Source of the DNA: Euborellia annulipes
Lineage: Eukaryota > Arthropoda > Insecta > Dermaptera > Anisolabididae
Length of the DNA: 64,000 nucleotides
Assembly: GCA_023213315.1 (NCBI GenBank)
Contig: JAKCPI010016541.1
Coordinates: 1 to 64,000 of the forward strand
Reading direction: 5' to 3'
Shown here: one piece after another, positions 23,398 through 34,400 of the stretch
Layout of the letters: every line of letters starts with the position of its first letter
How positions within the stretch are numbered: the stretch's first letter is position 1
Translations under genes and position numbers: made by a program
Notes under the pieces: model-generated
What the model was told of the DNA's origin: nothing
The model's database searches: none
The model's input: only the letters and a program-made list of their open reading frames with translations

Positions 23398-24530
23398 AAA
23401 ATTTCAATCCCGTAGCTCAATTCCTTCATGCTTAAAATCGTTACACACAGACACAAAAACAACCAGGCAGACAGACCAATTTGCGGGGGTCCACTTTTTT
23501 GGATTCAGGGGACCTCAAAACATGAATATCCATAAAAATTTTGATATCGAATTTTTGACATGTGCGTATTTTGAAACAGATAACTGAGTGTTTTATTTGT
23601 CTATTTTGATTTTAAAAATCTTTTTTACGAGAACCTACAATCAAAACTTTAAATGTTGGAGATATTCACAGGTTCGAAATAATGTATACGTAAATAGATT
23701 ATCTTGTCTAGGTCGAACAATTTATATTGACTCCCTACTATAAAATTCCAAACTTCAAACATTAAGATAAATTAGGAAATACTTTTTCACAATACATCAC
23801 ATCTTCTTCGTGATTAAAACATAAAAATAGCTATAATATATCTTATGAAGTCCACATAATATTATGCATCATCTATTTTTTGTACTCTAAGTTCAAATTT
23901 AAATTTTGTTCACGGATTGTTAAAGACTTAATTCGCCACTGTCGACTAGAAAAATTTAATTATTAACAACCTCTGCAGTGGTAACTTAAATATTTTTTTC
24001 TCACATTTTTTTGGGGGAAATTAATTTAATTTAAATGAATCCTCATGGGCAGACAATCTTGTATAACTCTTTCGATACATTCATTTTTTTGTAAACATTA
24101 TAATTAATTAATTTTTTAGAACAAAGCAAGTTTTTTTAGTATCCCTATGGATATTTATAATTTTACTTATAAATAGATAGACTTTTAATTGCGTGAGATC
24201 ATTCTGGACAAAAGATTTTTATAAGAGATGGAAAGGAAATTCTTTGTTTCCATGATAATATTTAAATTTTTGTAGTCGAAATGAAAAAGTAAGCAATTTT
24301 ATTTCTTTTAGAAAAAATAAAAGAGAAAAGTATTCTAGAAGGCAATTATTTCGTTGCAAATAAGATGGGAGTGTATTATTTGTAGATTTTTGCTAGGAAA
24401 TGAGGGAATAATATTTGGAGAGATAAGAAATTAACAAACTTATAGAACCTAAATAATGCTTTTTGATCACTGCTTCACTCTTTTCTATCTAGTATTCTTT
24501 AAGTGAATGATGAATGACATTAGTACTTAC
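23398..24530. other. Family A fragment, then AT-rich sequence
   Basis: About 23398-23572 matches the middle of family A in plus sense (GGATTCAGGGGACCTCAAAA). From 23575 to 24530 I see no gene or named repeat. Confidence 0.45.
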
Positions 24531-25020
24531 CGCTGACTGATTAGATGGTAGAGAAAGATGAGGAAGGTAACCGATGGCAACACTCGTGTGGCCACTTGGT
24601 CACATTGGCACTTTTGTCGAGGAAATGCATCACGATCACGAAGAATGAACGAATCAACACCAGTATGCGATGATGTCCATGCATGCATGCATACACAGCA
24701 AGCACAAGAGCACGCGGCGACGGCGACGGCGGTGGCGGCGGCGACACTCTACAGCAGCCAACCTTAAAGAAAGAGAGAGATAGAGAGAGGTGGTTGGTGT
24801 CGCTCCAGATAGAGTGCGCGATTTAGCAAGCCAGTAACACAGGTTTAGAAAGAGTGGGGGGAACTCACCGGCAGGAATCTATCTGCATGCATGCAACGCA
24901 ACGTAAAGTAACGTATCGCAACGTAACAAGACGCAATGCAAACTGGCGGCGACGGCGTTTGTCACCTTCTAGGATTCACTGCTCTCCAACTTGACTTGCT
25001 TGCTTGCTTTGAGACCAGAC
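24531..25020 (-). promoter_or_regulatory. CpG-rich island with a splice donor; candidate promoter/5' exon
   Basis: About 490 bases far richer in G+C and CpG than anything nearby. It contains a GGC/GAC trinucleotide run (about 24716-24745), a GAGA tract (about 24769-24790) and ATGCATGC-type motifs. On the minus strand it ends in CAGCG followed by GTAAGTACT, a strong donor, so it could be a first exon leading into a long intron to the left. The ORFs across it (60-70 aa, Pro/Ala-rich) look like translated GC-rich sequence, not a known protein. Confidence 0.4.
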
Positions 25021-25774
25021 AATCTGGTTTCTATTAATACCTATTCTCTTCATTATTATTATTATTATTATTATTAATATTATTCCAAACATTATTTTGT
25101 GTATCTTTTCTTTAAGATCAATTGATTATCAAGTCAGTGTCCTATTTTTGCAAATTAGTTCAATTTTATTGGTGAGAGAACTGTAATTTAAAGAAAAAAT
25201 AATATTAAAACCATGAATTATAATTCTACAACAATTATATCTACAATTGAAGGTATTATTTTCATATTTTAAATACCTATTCATGTCCTTAAAAGTTGTT
25301 TAGTTCAGTAAAGAAATACAAGTTGTATTTTTTGATACAGGCCTCCACTTCTCCCCTAATAGCCTGCCGAACCTCCCTCAGGACAAAAAAATAAATAAAT
25401 AAATTTCAAGATGTTCTAATCGATGAAAAGTTTGCATCTTAACTTGAATATCTGGAAATAAAAAGAAAAGAACAAATACGTATTTATTATTGTATTTAAA
25501 ATCAATATACGAACTATTTTCAATCGGTCTATCTGTGAACAAAATATCTCAACAATAATAAGAGCTAGGAAGTTGAAATTTTATATATAAGTTAAGCACC
25601 CCGCTGAGGCGTGAAAATGAGCTTCTAAACAAAATCGATAGAAATCGTTTCAGTTTTTTCAATTTTCTCAAAATTCGCTCTGATTTTGATAAAAATTCAA
25701 AAATCAATTATATTTTAGATTCTCTCAAAATCATCTGAGCAAATTTTGAGAAAATGGAAAACAACTGAAAAAGC
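25021..25774. other. AT-rich sequence with (ATT)n and a diverged family A fragment
   Basis: An (ATT)n run lies near 25057-25080. About 25520-25760 contains diverged family A pieces (AAAATATCTCAACAATAATAAGAGCTAGG). No gene recognised. Confidence 0.45.
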
Positions 25775-26231
25775 CATTTATTTTTGATGGGGGGGGGGGG
25801 GTCAAGAAACTTTTTTCAAAAATTTTAGATTATTTTAGGGTTAGTAAAAGAATTAGATTTTCGGTTTAACTGTGGTTTATTTGTAAAACTTACAACGTTT
25901 CGGCCACTCATTCTGTGGCCTTCTTCAGGTACAATTCAGCTAAGATTACAAAGGTTGTTACATCTGTGACAATCTCAATTGAGTTTTACAAATAAACCAC
26001 AGTTAAACGGAAAATCTAATTCTTTTACTAATGATAACAACTGTGAAAGCCTAAACTCCAAAATTATTTTAGGGTATTTATAAATCATTTTGGTTTGTTT
26101 TATAGTAAATTATTATATTTTACTTTCTCTTACCCTATGTGAAATATAATTTGTATAAAATATCTAATCATGGCTTGTGTCCCATGGGGGGGGGAGTTTG
26201 AACCCCCACCCCCCTCCTGGCTACGCCTATG
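25775..26231. mobile_element. hAT-like element related to 38508-38749, with an internal insertion
   Basis: Inverted relative of the 38508-38749 element. The right end GGCTACGCCTATG is kept and the left end is eroded. It is interrupted at 25841-26062 by another element. Contains G/C runs and a TTACTTTCTCTTACC string like that of family A. Confidence 0.7.
25841..26062. mobile_element. Foldback insertion with 12-bp target duplication and hammerhead-like motif
   Basis: Flanked by ATTATTTTAGGG at 25829-25840 and 26063-26074. The empty site is seen in the related element at about 38675-38690. Arms of about 46 bases (around 25844-25889 and 25983-26029) are inverted repeats. Between them the minus strand reads CTGAAGAAGGCCAC … GTGGCCGAAACGTT, resembling the hammerhead motifs of Penelope-like elements. 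Confidence 0.75.
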
Positions 26232-26460
26232 ATTGGAGCGTTAGTACACGTTTGCTGATTTGATTTAAAAGCATATTTTCATGCATCAGTGGGGTATCTA
26301 ACTTGAATATAAATTTCAATCCCGTAGCTCATTTTCTTTAAACTTTATTCTATTCACAGACAGACAGATCATTTTGCGGGATTCACTTTTTTGGAATCAG
26401 GGGGCCTCAAAACGTATATTCCATTAAAATTTTGACATCTAATTTTTATCTAAATTCCTC
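26232..26460 (+). repeat. Family A fragment
   Basis: Central family A sequence in plus sense (AATTTCAATCCCGTAGCTC, then GGCCTCAAAACGTATATTCC), diverged and lacking both ends. Confidence 0.6.
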
Positions 26461-26675
26461 GTGCCCTGATAAATCGATTGTTTGATTTTTTCAATATAAT
26501 CAAATTTATTTTAGGTCGGCCTCTAATTAATTTCGTTCATAATTTTTGTTTTAGCCTATTTAGTTCTTTTTTCTTTAAGAATTTAAGAAGAAACTCGAAA
26601 ACTACTAAAGTTAAATGGTTCTTGTGCAGAAAATAGGCCATCGAGTACTGTAAAATTTTTTTTTTTTTTTTTTTT

Positions 26676-26910
26676 AACACTCACTTTTTTCTCATTCACA
26701 CACACACACACATTCACACAGTTTTTTCGGCAACTTAGGCCATATAAGACTTGACGATAACCGTTATTTCATGAAAATATCTATTGGGGGTCCAGGCATT
26801 TCTATTTATTTGGTATCCAAATGGCTTAAATAAAATCATCAGGCTGCCTGGGGTCAGAACCCGCGACGTTTGGTATACGAATTTAGCACGCTAACCTCTA
26901 CCCCGAGGGC
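26676..26910 (-). repeat. SINE-I copy
   Basis: Tail, stem and tRNA-like head recognisable, with part of the stem region deleted. It lies immediately left of the nested hAT pair. Confidence 0.75.
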
Positions 26911-27641
26911 TAAAAAAATTTTTAAATACAATGAGCGACTAGTGGCGTCATTTTAACTTTTTTTTTTGTGGGGGGGGGCAAACATTTTTTTTTCTTAAAA
27001 TTTACTTACAAATAGGTACTCAAATTTGGCCAAAAGATATTTAATTTTATTAATTGCTTAATTTGTACACAGCGGCGTAACCAGCCTTTGAGGGCGGGGG
27101 GGGGCGAAGCTCAACTAGGGCGCCGATTTTCCAGGGGGCTCCGCCCCCTGGACCCCCGTTGCTCGCCTTCGGCGGGCAAATTTTTTGCATCCTGTAATTT
27201 CCTCAGCGAATTTGTGAAACAAATGAATATGTTTATATTTACATGTTTTTTAATGACACCTGTATGATTTTGTTTTGATTTTTCTTTCCAAAATTAACAA
27301 AATATGTCGTTTTCTTCTGTGATTATTTCAAAAACTATTCAGTTTTCGGAAAAATATCAAAGAATACAAACTTTTTAAAATTGAGTATTTTATCATAATA
27401 TAACAAAGAAATTGAAAATTTCGAAATTTCTGAGAAAACTTATTAGGAAAAGTACTACTTCCAAGTGACGTATTTACTCCAAAAGTTGATAGAAATCTAC
27501 AATTTTAGTGTATGGAGCATATACCAAATTTCATCTATCTAGCTGCTTTGGTTTTTAAGCAATCGTGTTCACACACACACCCAGACGTAATTCCAAAAGA
27601 ACATACGAGAAAGTCTCAGGGAAGTCATTCCCCATTTTTTT

Positions 27642-27786
27642 TAACACACACTTTTTTCCCATTCACACTCACACACACAAGCACACAGTCTTTTCGGCAA
27701 CTTAGGCCATATAAGACTTTGACTTTGACATTTGGTATCCAAATGGCTTAAATAAAATCATCAGACTTCCTGGGATCCGAACCTCC
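27642..27786 (-). repeat. SINE-I, head-truncated copy
   Basis: Tail and stem intact; it breaks off within the B-box region (GGGATCCGAACCTCC). Confidence 0.7.
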
Positions 27787-28065
27787 GATTAGACCCCTGC
27801 ACGAGTACGGGTTGGCCCGTAGGCCCGTTACCCGCCCGGCCCGCGGACCGGGCCGGGCGGGCTTTGGAGGCCATGAAAAAATTACGGGCGGGTACGGGCG
27901 AGTAGCAAGTCTAAATAAACGGGTTCGGGCGGATGGGCATACAAATGAAATTTTATTTAAAAATTGCTAGACATTCGTTCATTCATTTACTAAATCTCGG
28001 GCGGGAATGGGCGGGTTTGAAAAAATTCCGGGCGGGCTCGGGCGGGCCTGAAGAATGGTAAAAGC
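27787..28065. repeat. GGGC(G)GG-rich segment
   Basis: Repeated CGGGCGGGCTCGGGCGGG-like words within the inner hAT element, including GCCCGGCCCGCGGACCGGG. Non-coding; origin unclear. Confidence 0.6.
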
Positions 28066-28232
28066 CCTTTCATTTTGAGAAAATCGAAAAAAACTGAAAA
28101 ACTACATCAGTAAAATACTAGTACTTTTTGGCCGATTTTGATTAAAAGCTTATTTTCAAGGCCCCGGGGGGTGTTTAACTTAAATATAACATTTCAGTCT
28201 CATAGCTCAATTCCTTCATGCTTAAAAAAAAG
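28066..28232 (+). repeat. Family A fragment
   Basis: Plus-sense central part (AAACTGAAAAACTACATCAG through TTCCTTCATGCTTAAA). Confidence 0.7.
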
Positions 28233-29149
28233 TTTTGAATTTCAAAAAAATTAAATATTAAGGCTTATACGAATCCTGAGTAAATCTCCACAGCCATAAA
28301 ACATCAAATTAAGGCTTATATATTGCAAAATAAAAAAAATTTTAATTATAAAGCCTCTAATATACGTTATTTATTATTTTTGGAATTAAATTCATTTAAA
28401 ATAGTAGAATTCAAGTTGTAATATAATTTTAAAAGAAAACAATCAATTTTTTAAGACAATCTATGAAAAGAATATGATAAAATCACATACGCTGGGCTAT
28501 ATTTTAGAGACCGTAGGGCGCCTATGCCGGTTTCGGGGGGCGCCAAGGGCTCGATGCGCCTGGGGCGGGGGGCTCGCCCGCCCCCCCTCGCCCCCCCTGG
28601 TTACGCCACTGTTTGTACAGTTTATATACTCGTAGATATATTTTGAAGTATTTTATTTAGAATAATATAAAATTTTATAAAAATCAGAGCCTTTGGGGGC
28701 AAATGTCACCCTGCCCCCTGCCCCCACAAATGACGCCACTGTGAGCGACGGAAAAAAAATGTTGGAAATCTCATACAAAACAAACTTCATTCAGATTTAT
28801 CTTGGCTCAAAAATGACTGCCCTTGGACTCGTTTGAAGCAATTATTTAAAAAATAATAATAAATCATGTTTGTAATTTAATAATTTATTCTTCATGTATT
28901 AGATGTATTTGGGATAATATTTTTTCTTTACAATTTTGATCCATAATTGTGTCTTTGATGGCTTGAAACTGGTTATTTTGTCTGACGTCATCACTATTTC
29001 CGCGATTCTCCCACGCATAACACATAAACGAGTTAAAATTTACATTCATTGATTAAAATCAAACATTTTTTTTATTATAAACAAATGAACACAGAGTAAT
29101 TCATATAAATCCTTAAAACTTTCATCCTTTGATGTGCAAGTTTTTTGTT

Positions 29150-29870
29150 TAAAAAATCTGGTGTGACTGGTCGCACAGCACACAACTTTCTCTAACCTTC
29201 GGTAATTGAAAGTTGAGTGCTTGTACCAGTGGCGGGGTCCACTAGGCCAACTAGGGGCCGCCTAGGGGGCAACCTGGAGAGGGCGGCAAAAAGGGAAAAA
29301 TAAAAAAAATTTATGTTCCGCGGGCGCACACGGGAAAAAATTTTGGTTCCGCGAAAAAAAAAAATTTCGCAGAAAAATTTTTGAGATCGGGGAAAATTTT
29401 AAGGAGGGGGGCGGCAAATTAAATTTTTAGTTTGGGGGGGGGGCGCAAAAAATATCTTGCCTAGGGCGGCAGAATAGCTTGCGCCGGCCCTGCTTGTCAC
29501 ACCAAATTTTGTGTGTCAACATATATTTAGTTTCCGACAGTACGATCCATTTGAAATCAAGATGTAAAATTTATCATCGTGGGAAAATATTTATATTTTG
29601 TTACCATGGCAACCATTTCTCCTTTCTTTCCAAAGAAGTATAAGAGTAAAGTGGTCTTCATAAGATTTCTATGGCAAAATGAGAATATACATTTCAAAGA
29701 GCATCTAAAAAATAATTGATTTATGAATTTTAATCAAAATTGTTGAAGCGAATTTTGAAAAAATAAAAAAACAAACAAAAACTGAAAAGTATATCAGTAA
29801 AATACTAGTACCTAGGCCGATTTTGTTCAAAAGCTTCGTGTCAGGTCCCAGGAGGGTGCCAAACTTAAAT
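29150..29870 (+). repeat. Family A retroposon, plus sense, interrupted by a hAT-like MITE
   Basis: Starts with the AAAATCTGGTGTGACTGG hairpin arm. The hairpin is broken at 29227-29492 by a transposon and resumes at CTTGTCACACCA. The poly(A)-side half is missing. Confidence 0.8.
29227..29492. mobile_element. hAT-like MITE, TSD CTTGTCAC (left copy one base short)
   Basis: Left CAGTGGCGGGGTCCACTAG, right CTTGCGCCGGCCCTG. The right flank is CTTGTCAC and the left flank CTTGTAC; uninterrupted family A copies give the original target. Sequence similar to 50078-50523. Confidence 0.75.
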
Positions 29871-30600
29871 AATACCTACTGGTACGGTAATGTACTGGTA
29901 ACCTATTGGAACTTTTAAAGTATTATAGTTTGACGTACAGTGAGAGACAATATCAAGTCCCACCCCTGCGTTTTCTACTTGTGATTATTTCATTGTATTT
30001 AAAAAAAAATATTAAATATTTTTTAATGGAAACACTCATGGTTCAAACCTATAAAATTTCCAAGAAAGATTTTCATTTTCTTTTATAAAAACAATGAAAT
30101 AATCATAGAACAAAAGTGTACTAGCAACATATAGGAACCTTGAAAACATTGAATAGTTGTATTTATATAAATAAAATGGCAATACATTGGTAATTTTTTG
30201 GAGGGGGACTGGGGCCCCTCTTCCCAAAACATTGGGGGGGGGGGGCTCGAACCCCTTGGGCACCATGAGATCGGATTCTCTGATTCTTGATAATGATAAA
30301 GTAGAATTAGTGTTAAGAAGGAATTACCTTAGAGGATTTGGATTCGTGGTTTTTAGGAGAAGGGCGAAGGTGAGAGGCAGGCAAGTTTCCTTCGAAATGG
30401 TTTTGTCATCACGGAGTTTCTATTTAATGAGGTTTCTGACGAACCTGGGAAATGGAAACATAAGATATTAAAAGGTGAAATAAAAATAAAAAAAAACAAT
30501 GAAATAAAATTTAAAATAATAGGTAAGTAGGTCTATATTATATGAAAATTTTAGAAGGAAAGTGGACACTTTTTATTAAAGAAAAAATACTTTTGATATT
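29871..30600. other. AT-rich sequence with a foldback remnant
   Basis: About 29936-30125 has mariner-like ACAGTGAGAGACAA and an inverted pair (TGATTATTTCATTG … CAATGAAATAATCA). About 30200-30260 is a G-rich run. About 30260-30470 is an open 60-70-codon stretch of more even composition that I cannot assign. Confidence 0.4.
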
Positions 30601-30609
30601 TTGCATTTT

Positions 30610-31375
30610 GTTTCTAGTTTTTTTCTGGTGTTTATACAGGATGGAGCTCTGGAGAGAATTGTTGAAATAAAACTAAATTCTTTTTGAGAGACTTTTTTCC
30701 GGTTAACGGCGGATGACTGCCTTCATCAGAACTCTTGTCTAGATTTAAAAAAAACGTATTTTTTTTATAATGTATTACAATAAGACAATTTTTCTTAATT
30801 TTATATTATACTGTACACAATTAAGTCCCCACCTGATAGCTATAGCCTTAAGTATATGGTTTAGTATATGGTAGGCCTATATGGTGAAATAATTTTAAAT
30901 TTGAAAAAGTAAAATAAAATCATCTCTACCAGATTTTACGTTTTACCTTTTCGATCATTAAAATTATTCCACTATATAGCATATACTATACCATATACTT
31001 AGGGTTATAGCTATCAGGTGGGGACTTAATTATGGCGCTCACTGTACATACCCCTTCATCTAATAATAACAAAACAGTTCCTAAAATATATTTATATATA
31101 CTCGGTATATATCTGAATCAACAAATCAAGAGGAATGTATAATTTAAAATTAAAAAATAATGCCTTATTGTAAAACATTGAAAAAAAAAAAATTTTTTAT
31201 TAAATCTAGACAAAAGTTTTGATGAAGGCCGTCATATGATCGAAACGAAAGGGATGCATCCATTCATCGTTAATCCTAAAAAATCTCTGAAAAAGAATTG
31301 AGTTTTATTTCAACAATTCTCTTCATCAGCACTCCATCCTGCTTAAACATCAGAAAAAAATCCAAATGAACGCAA
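30610..31375. repeat. Large foldback element containing a Tc1/mariner-like MITE
   Basis: Outer arms, about 30620-30790 and 31190-31370, pair imperfectly (CAGGATGGAGCTCTGGAGAG against a complement with CAGCACTCCATCCTG). Both arms carry GATGAAGGC motifs near hammerhead-like strings. Confidence 0.65.
30811..31044. mobile_element. Tc1/mariner-like MITE, TA target
   Basis: Long inverted arms (AATTAAGTCCCCACCTGATAG and its complement) and a right end reading CAGTGAGCGCCATAATTAAG in inverse. TA lies at both outer edges. The left end has a small deletion. No transposase. Confidence 0.65.
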
Positions 31376-31499
31376 AATATCAATTACATACAGGTATCAC
31401 ATCATAAGAACAACAAAAAAATACTTTTGTATAGAAAAAATATTTTAATCAGTTCCTCTTTTCTTAGGTATAAAAAAATATAAAGGTAATAAATTAAAA

Positions 31500-34400
31500 T
31501 CAATCTTTTTTTAATAGGCATAGACGAGCTAAAAGTCCGGACATTTGAAGGAGAGAATTGGTTCCTTCAATTATCCTCATATGTGTTGTTCCAATTTCCT
31601 AATAAATGAGAAAAAAAATTATCATTTTATTTTGAAGTTACAGCCATAATATTACTTAGACTTATTTAGACTATTACTTTGATATATTCAAGCTTAAGCT
31701 GTTCCGGTACTTCTATTGATTTACAAACTCTGAAAATATTGCCGATAAGATCTTCAGGTGCATGGCCCAGTTTCCAGAGATAGCTTATAATCTAAAATAA
31801 AAATTAATTACAATCGGAAGATTTTCGCTGGATCAGATGTATAAGGAAAGGACCGGAGAATAAAAGCCAGCATCTGATGGAATCGATAAGTAGGTCATAA
31901 AATTAATGATAGAAAAGATTTAGTTAATAAAGTAGCACTATAATAGACTGACCATATTGTCTTGTGGCAAAAACGGGACATTGTAATTTTAAAAACGGGA
32001 CGGAGTTATAAAATGAAGAGTTGAAAATTAAAAGGGGTCTATGGACAATTTTTTTACACCATTTACATGTTTATTCCATAATATACATAAAGGTTGTGAT
32101 GACATACAAAAAAATGTTTCATAGACCCCTTCTAAATCTCAACTCTTCAATTATTATGAATTCATAAAAAAGTAAGATGATAAAAAAAGTTTTTTTTTAA
32201 ATAAACCTATTAATTCTACAAACAATTATTCTGTAGTGGCAGAACCGATACAAAAATTTAGTTAGATGTAGAGGGGTGTATTTCGGTACGATGTGTGAAT
32301 ATTTCTTCGATGAGATAATCTTACTCAACAAATTTCGATCTTTCAACACCTTATTAAAATCTCACACTCCATAACGCGAATTTCAAAAGGGAGGAAGTAA
32401 TTTTACGTATTCCTTTGCATAAAGTCTTACGAGAAATAAATAAGACGCGGTTCAGTTTTCTACAAAAATTATTGTTTGTTAAAAACGGGACAAAATTGAC
32501 ATTTTTATTAAAACGACGGTACGGCCGAGAAATATGAAAAAACGGTACTGTCCCGTTTAAATCGGTATGTATGGTCACTCTACACTAAAAGGAAATTGAA
32601 AAAAATTCTTTCATTAAACTTTCCAAAAAAGAAAGTGCATATAAAACATAGGAAAAACATATAAGATGGCTTCAGGTTTTTAGGTCAATTGATCAAATGT
32701 ATAATATATACCAGTATACGTATGTGGATTAGAGATATCGGTCTCAAATAATAAATACTACTGCCCTTATTTTCTTATATGTTTTAACTAGTTTTATAAA
32801 TAAGACATTGTTTTTATTTTTATTAGATCCCTTATACCTATATGTAAATTGTAAAATGTAAATTTTTAATATACAGTATATATTAAAAATGTACATTCTT
32901 TTATTCGTAAACAGAAATATGTATACCTTATATGCTTCTTCAATATCTCCTTTTAGACAATGTTCTAGCATCTCTTGTACCAAAAGTGGATGTGGTTCAT
33001 CGCATACCTAAAAAAGAGTTTTGTTTATTTATAAAGTCAAATTTTTTTCAAAATATAAGTTAGAAATGCCTGGACCCCCATAAATATTATATATAATAAT
33101 GGTAATCGTCAAAGTCTTATATGGACTAAGTTGCCGAAAAGACTGTATGAATGTCTGTCTGTGTGTGTGTGTGTGTGAGTGTGAATGGGAAAAAAGTGTG
33201 AGTGTTTTAAGAAAAAAAAAAAAGTTTTATATGATGATTCAATTTTGAGAATAATTATTTAATTAAAATATTAAATATAAAAATTATATTAGTTTCTTGT
33301 GACGAGCGCATTCCCGGCTCTTTTCTCAAAAAAATGTTAAAATGTCATCCCTGGTTAATGTCGGAATTTTAATAAAAAATTAAAATTAAATAAAAATATA
33401 TATAATATAATATAAAACAAAAAAGTCGAAAGTTTAAAAAAAAGGCGTTGAAAGGCGTTATTGTCTACATCTCCCGAATTTCCCACCTATAATTATCTAT
33501 ATTAAATAAAGGCTATATATATATCCAGTATGTTTCTTAGGATGTTAAAAATTGATATATAATCAATTTGTGAAGTGGCTTTTGTATTTTAACAATAGAT
33601 GAAGGAGCAGGCATCCAGGAAATTAGCTTAGCATCTACGAAATAAAACTCAGAGTATTGAAGACAGTTTCTGCTTTAATTAAATAATGCCAACCCCAGTC
33701 CATTTTTGAGAGTATGAACTCAAATGAGAATTGTTCAACTTGTGGGTATTAATAATCCTAAAATAACTTGTACATATATATATACCAACAAAGACTAGGA
33801 GTTTTTATACATTCAGTTATTTCTACTGGCAAAATTGTTCTCTGTACAAGTATTTTGGGTATATTAATACCCACAAGTTGGACAACTCTATGCGCTGTCA
33901 TTTTAGTTCATACTCTCGAAAATGGACTGGGGGTAGAATTATTTAATTAAAACCGAAGCTGCCTTCAATACTCTTGAGTTTCATTTGGTAGAGGCTAATT
34001 TTCTGGTTGCCTGGTCCTTCATCTATTGTTAATTCTAGTATAAGTCAGGAAGAAATATATTTTCGTGTTTTTTTGTTAACTATTTTACCTTAAACACATT
34101 TTCGCTGTTGATATGTCCAAATCCATTATAGGTCGATTGCAAATTATTAATTGCTTGCCGCATATCGCCTTGGGCAGTAAAAATGATAGCTTCTAACCCA
34201 TCTTTTACATGGGAAATCTAAATAAATAAATAAAGATCAATTAATAATAAATATTTACATTTATAATACAGAGAAAGCTTGCAGTCAGATTAATGAAAAT
34301 CGGCTGACGTTTTGGATGCTTGTTGTGCATTTCCTCAAGGCTAACATTAACGGAGACAGGAAATAAAATTATTTTTGATTTGCAATCTTTCCTCTTATAT

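Larger units (their letters stand above)
27070..28611. mobile_element. Inner hAT-like element, TSD TTTGTACA
   Basis: Ends CAGCGGCGTAACCAG and, inverted, CAGTGGCGTAACCAG, flanked by perfect TTTGTACA (27062-27069 and 28612-28619). The 57.8-kb relative shows the unoccupied target as TTTCGTACAGTTTATATACT. It contains a SINE-I fragment, a GGGCGGG-rich segment and a family A fragment; no transposase. Confidence 0.9.
26940..28741. mobile_element. Outer hAT-like element of a nested pair, TSD TGAGCGAC
   Basis: Ends TAGTGGCGTCATTTT and, inverted, CAGTGGCGTCATTT, with perfect TGAGCGAC duplications at 26932-26939 and 28742-28749. A relative without the inner insertion lies at about 57711-57925. Confidence 0.9.

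Noticed and set aside
24558..24767. 69-codon ORF in the CpG-rich island
   Set aside because: Composition-driven (GGC/GAC runs); the opposite strand is also open, and no domain is visible. Kept only as a possible promoter/5' exon.
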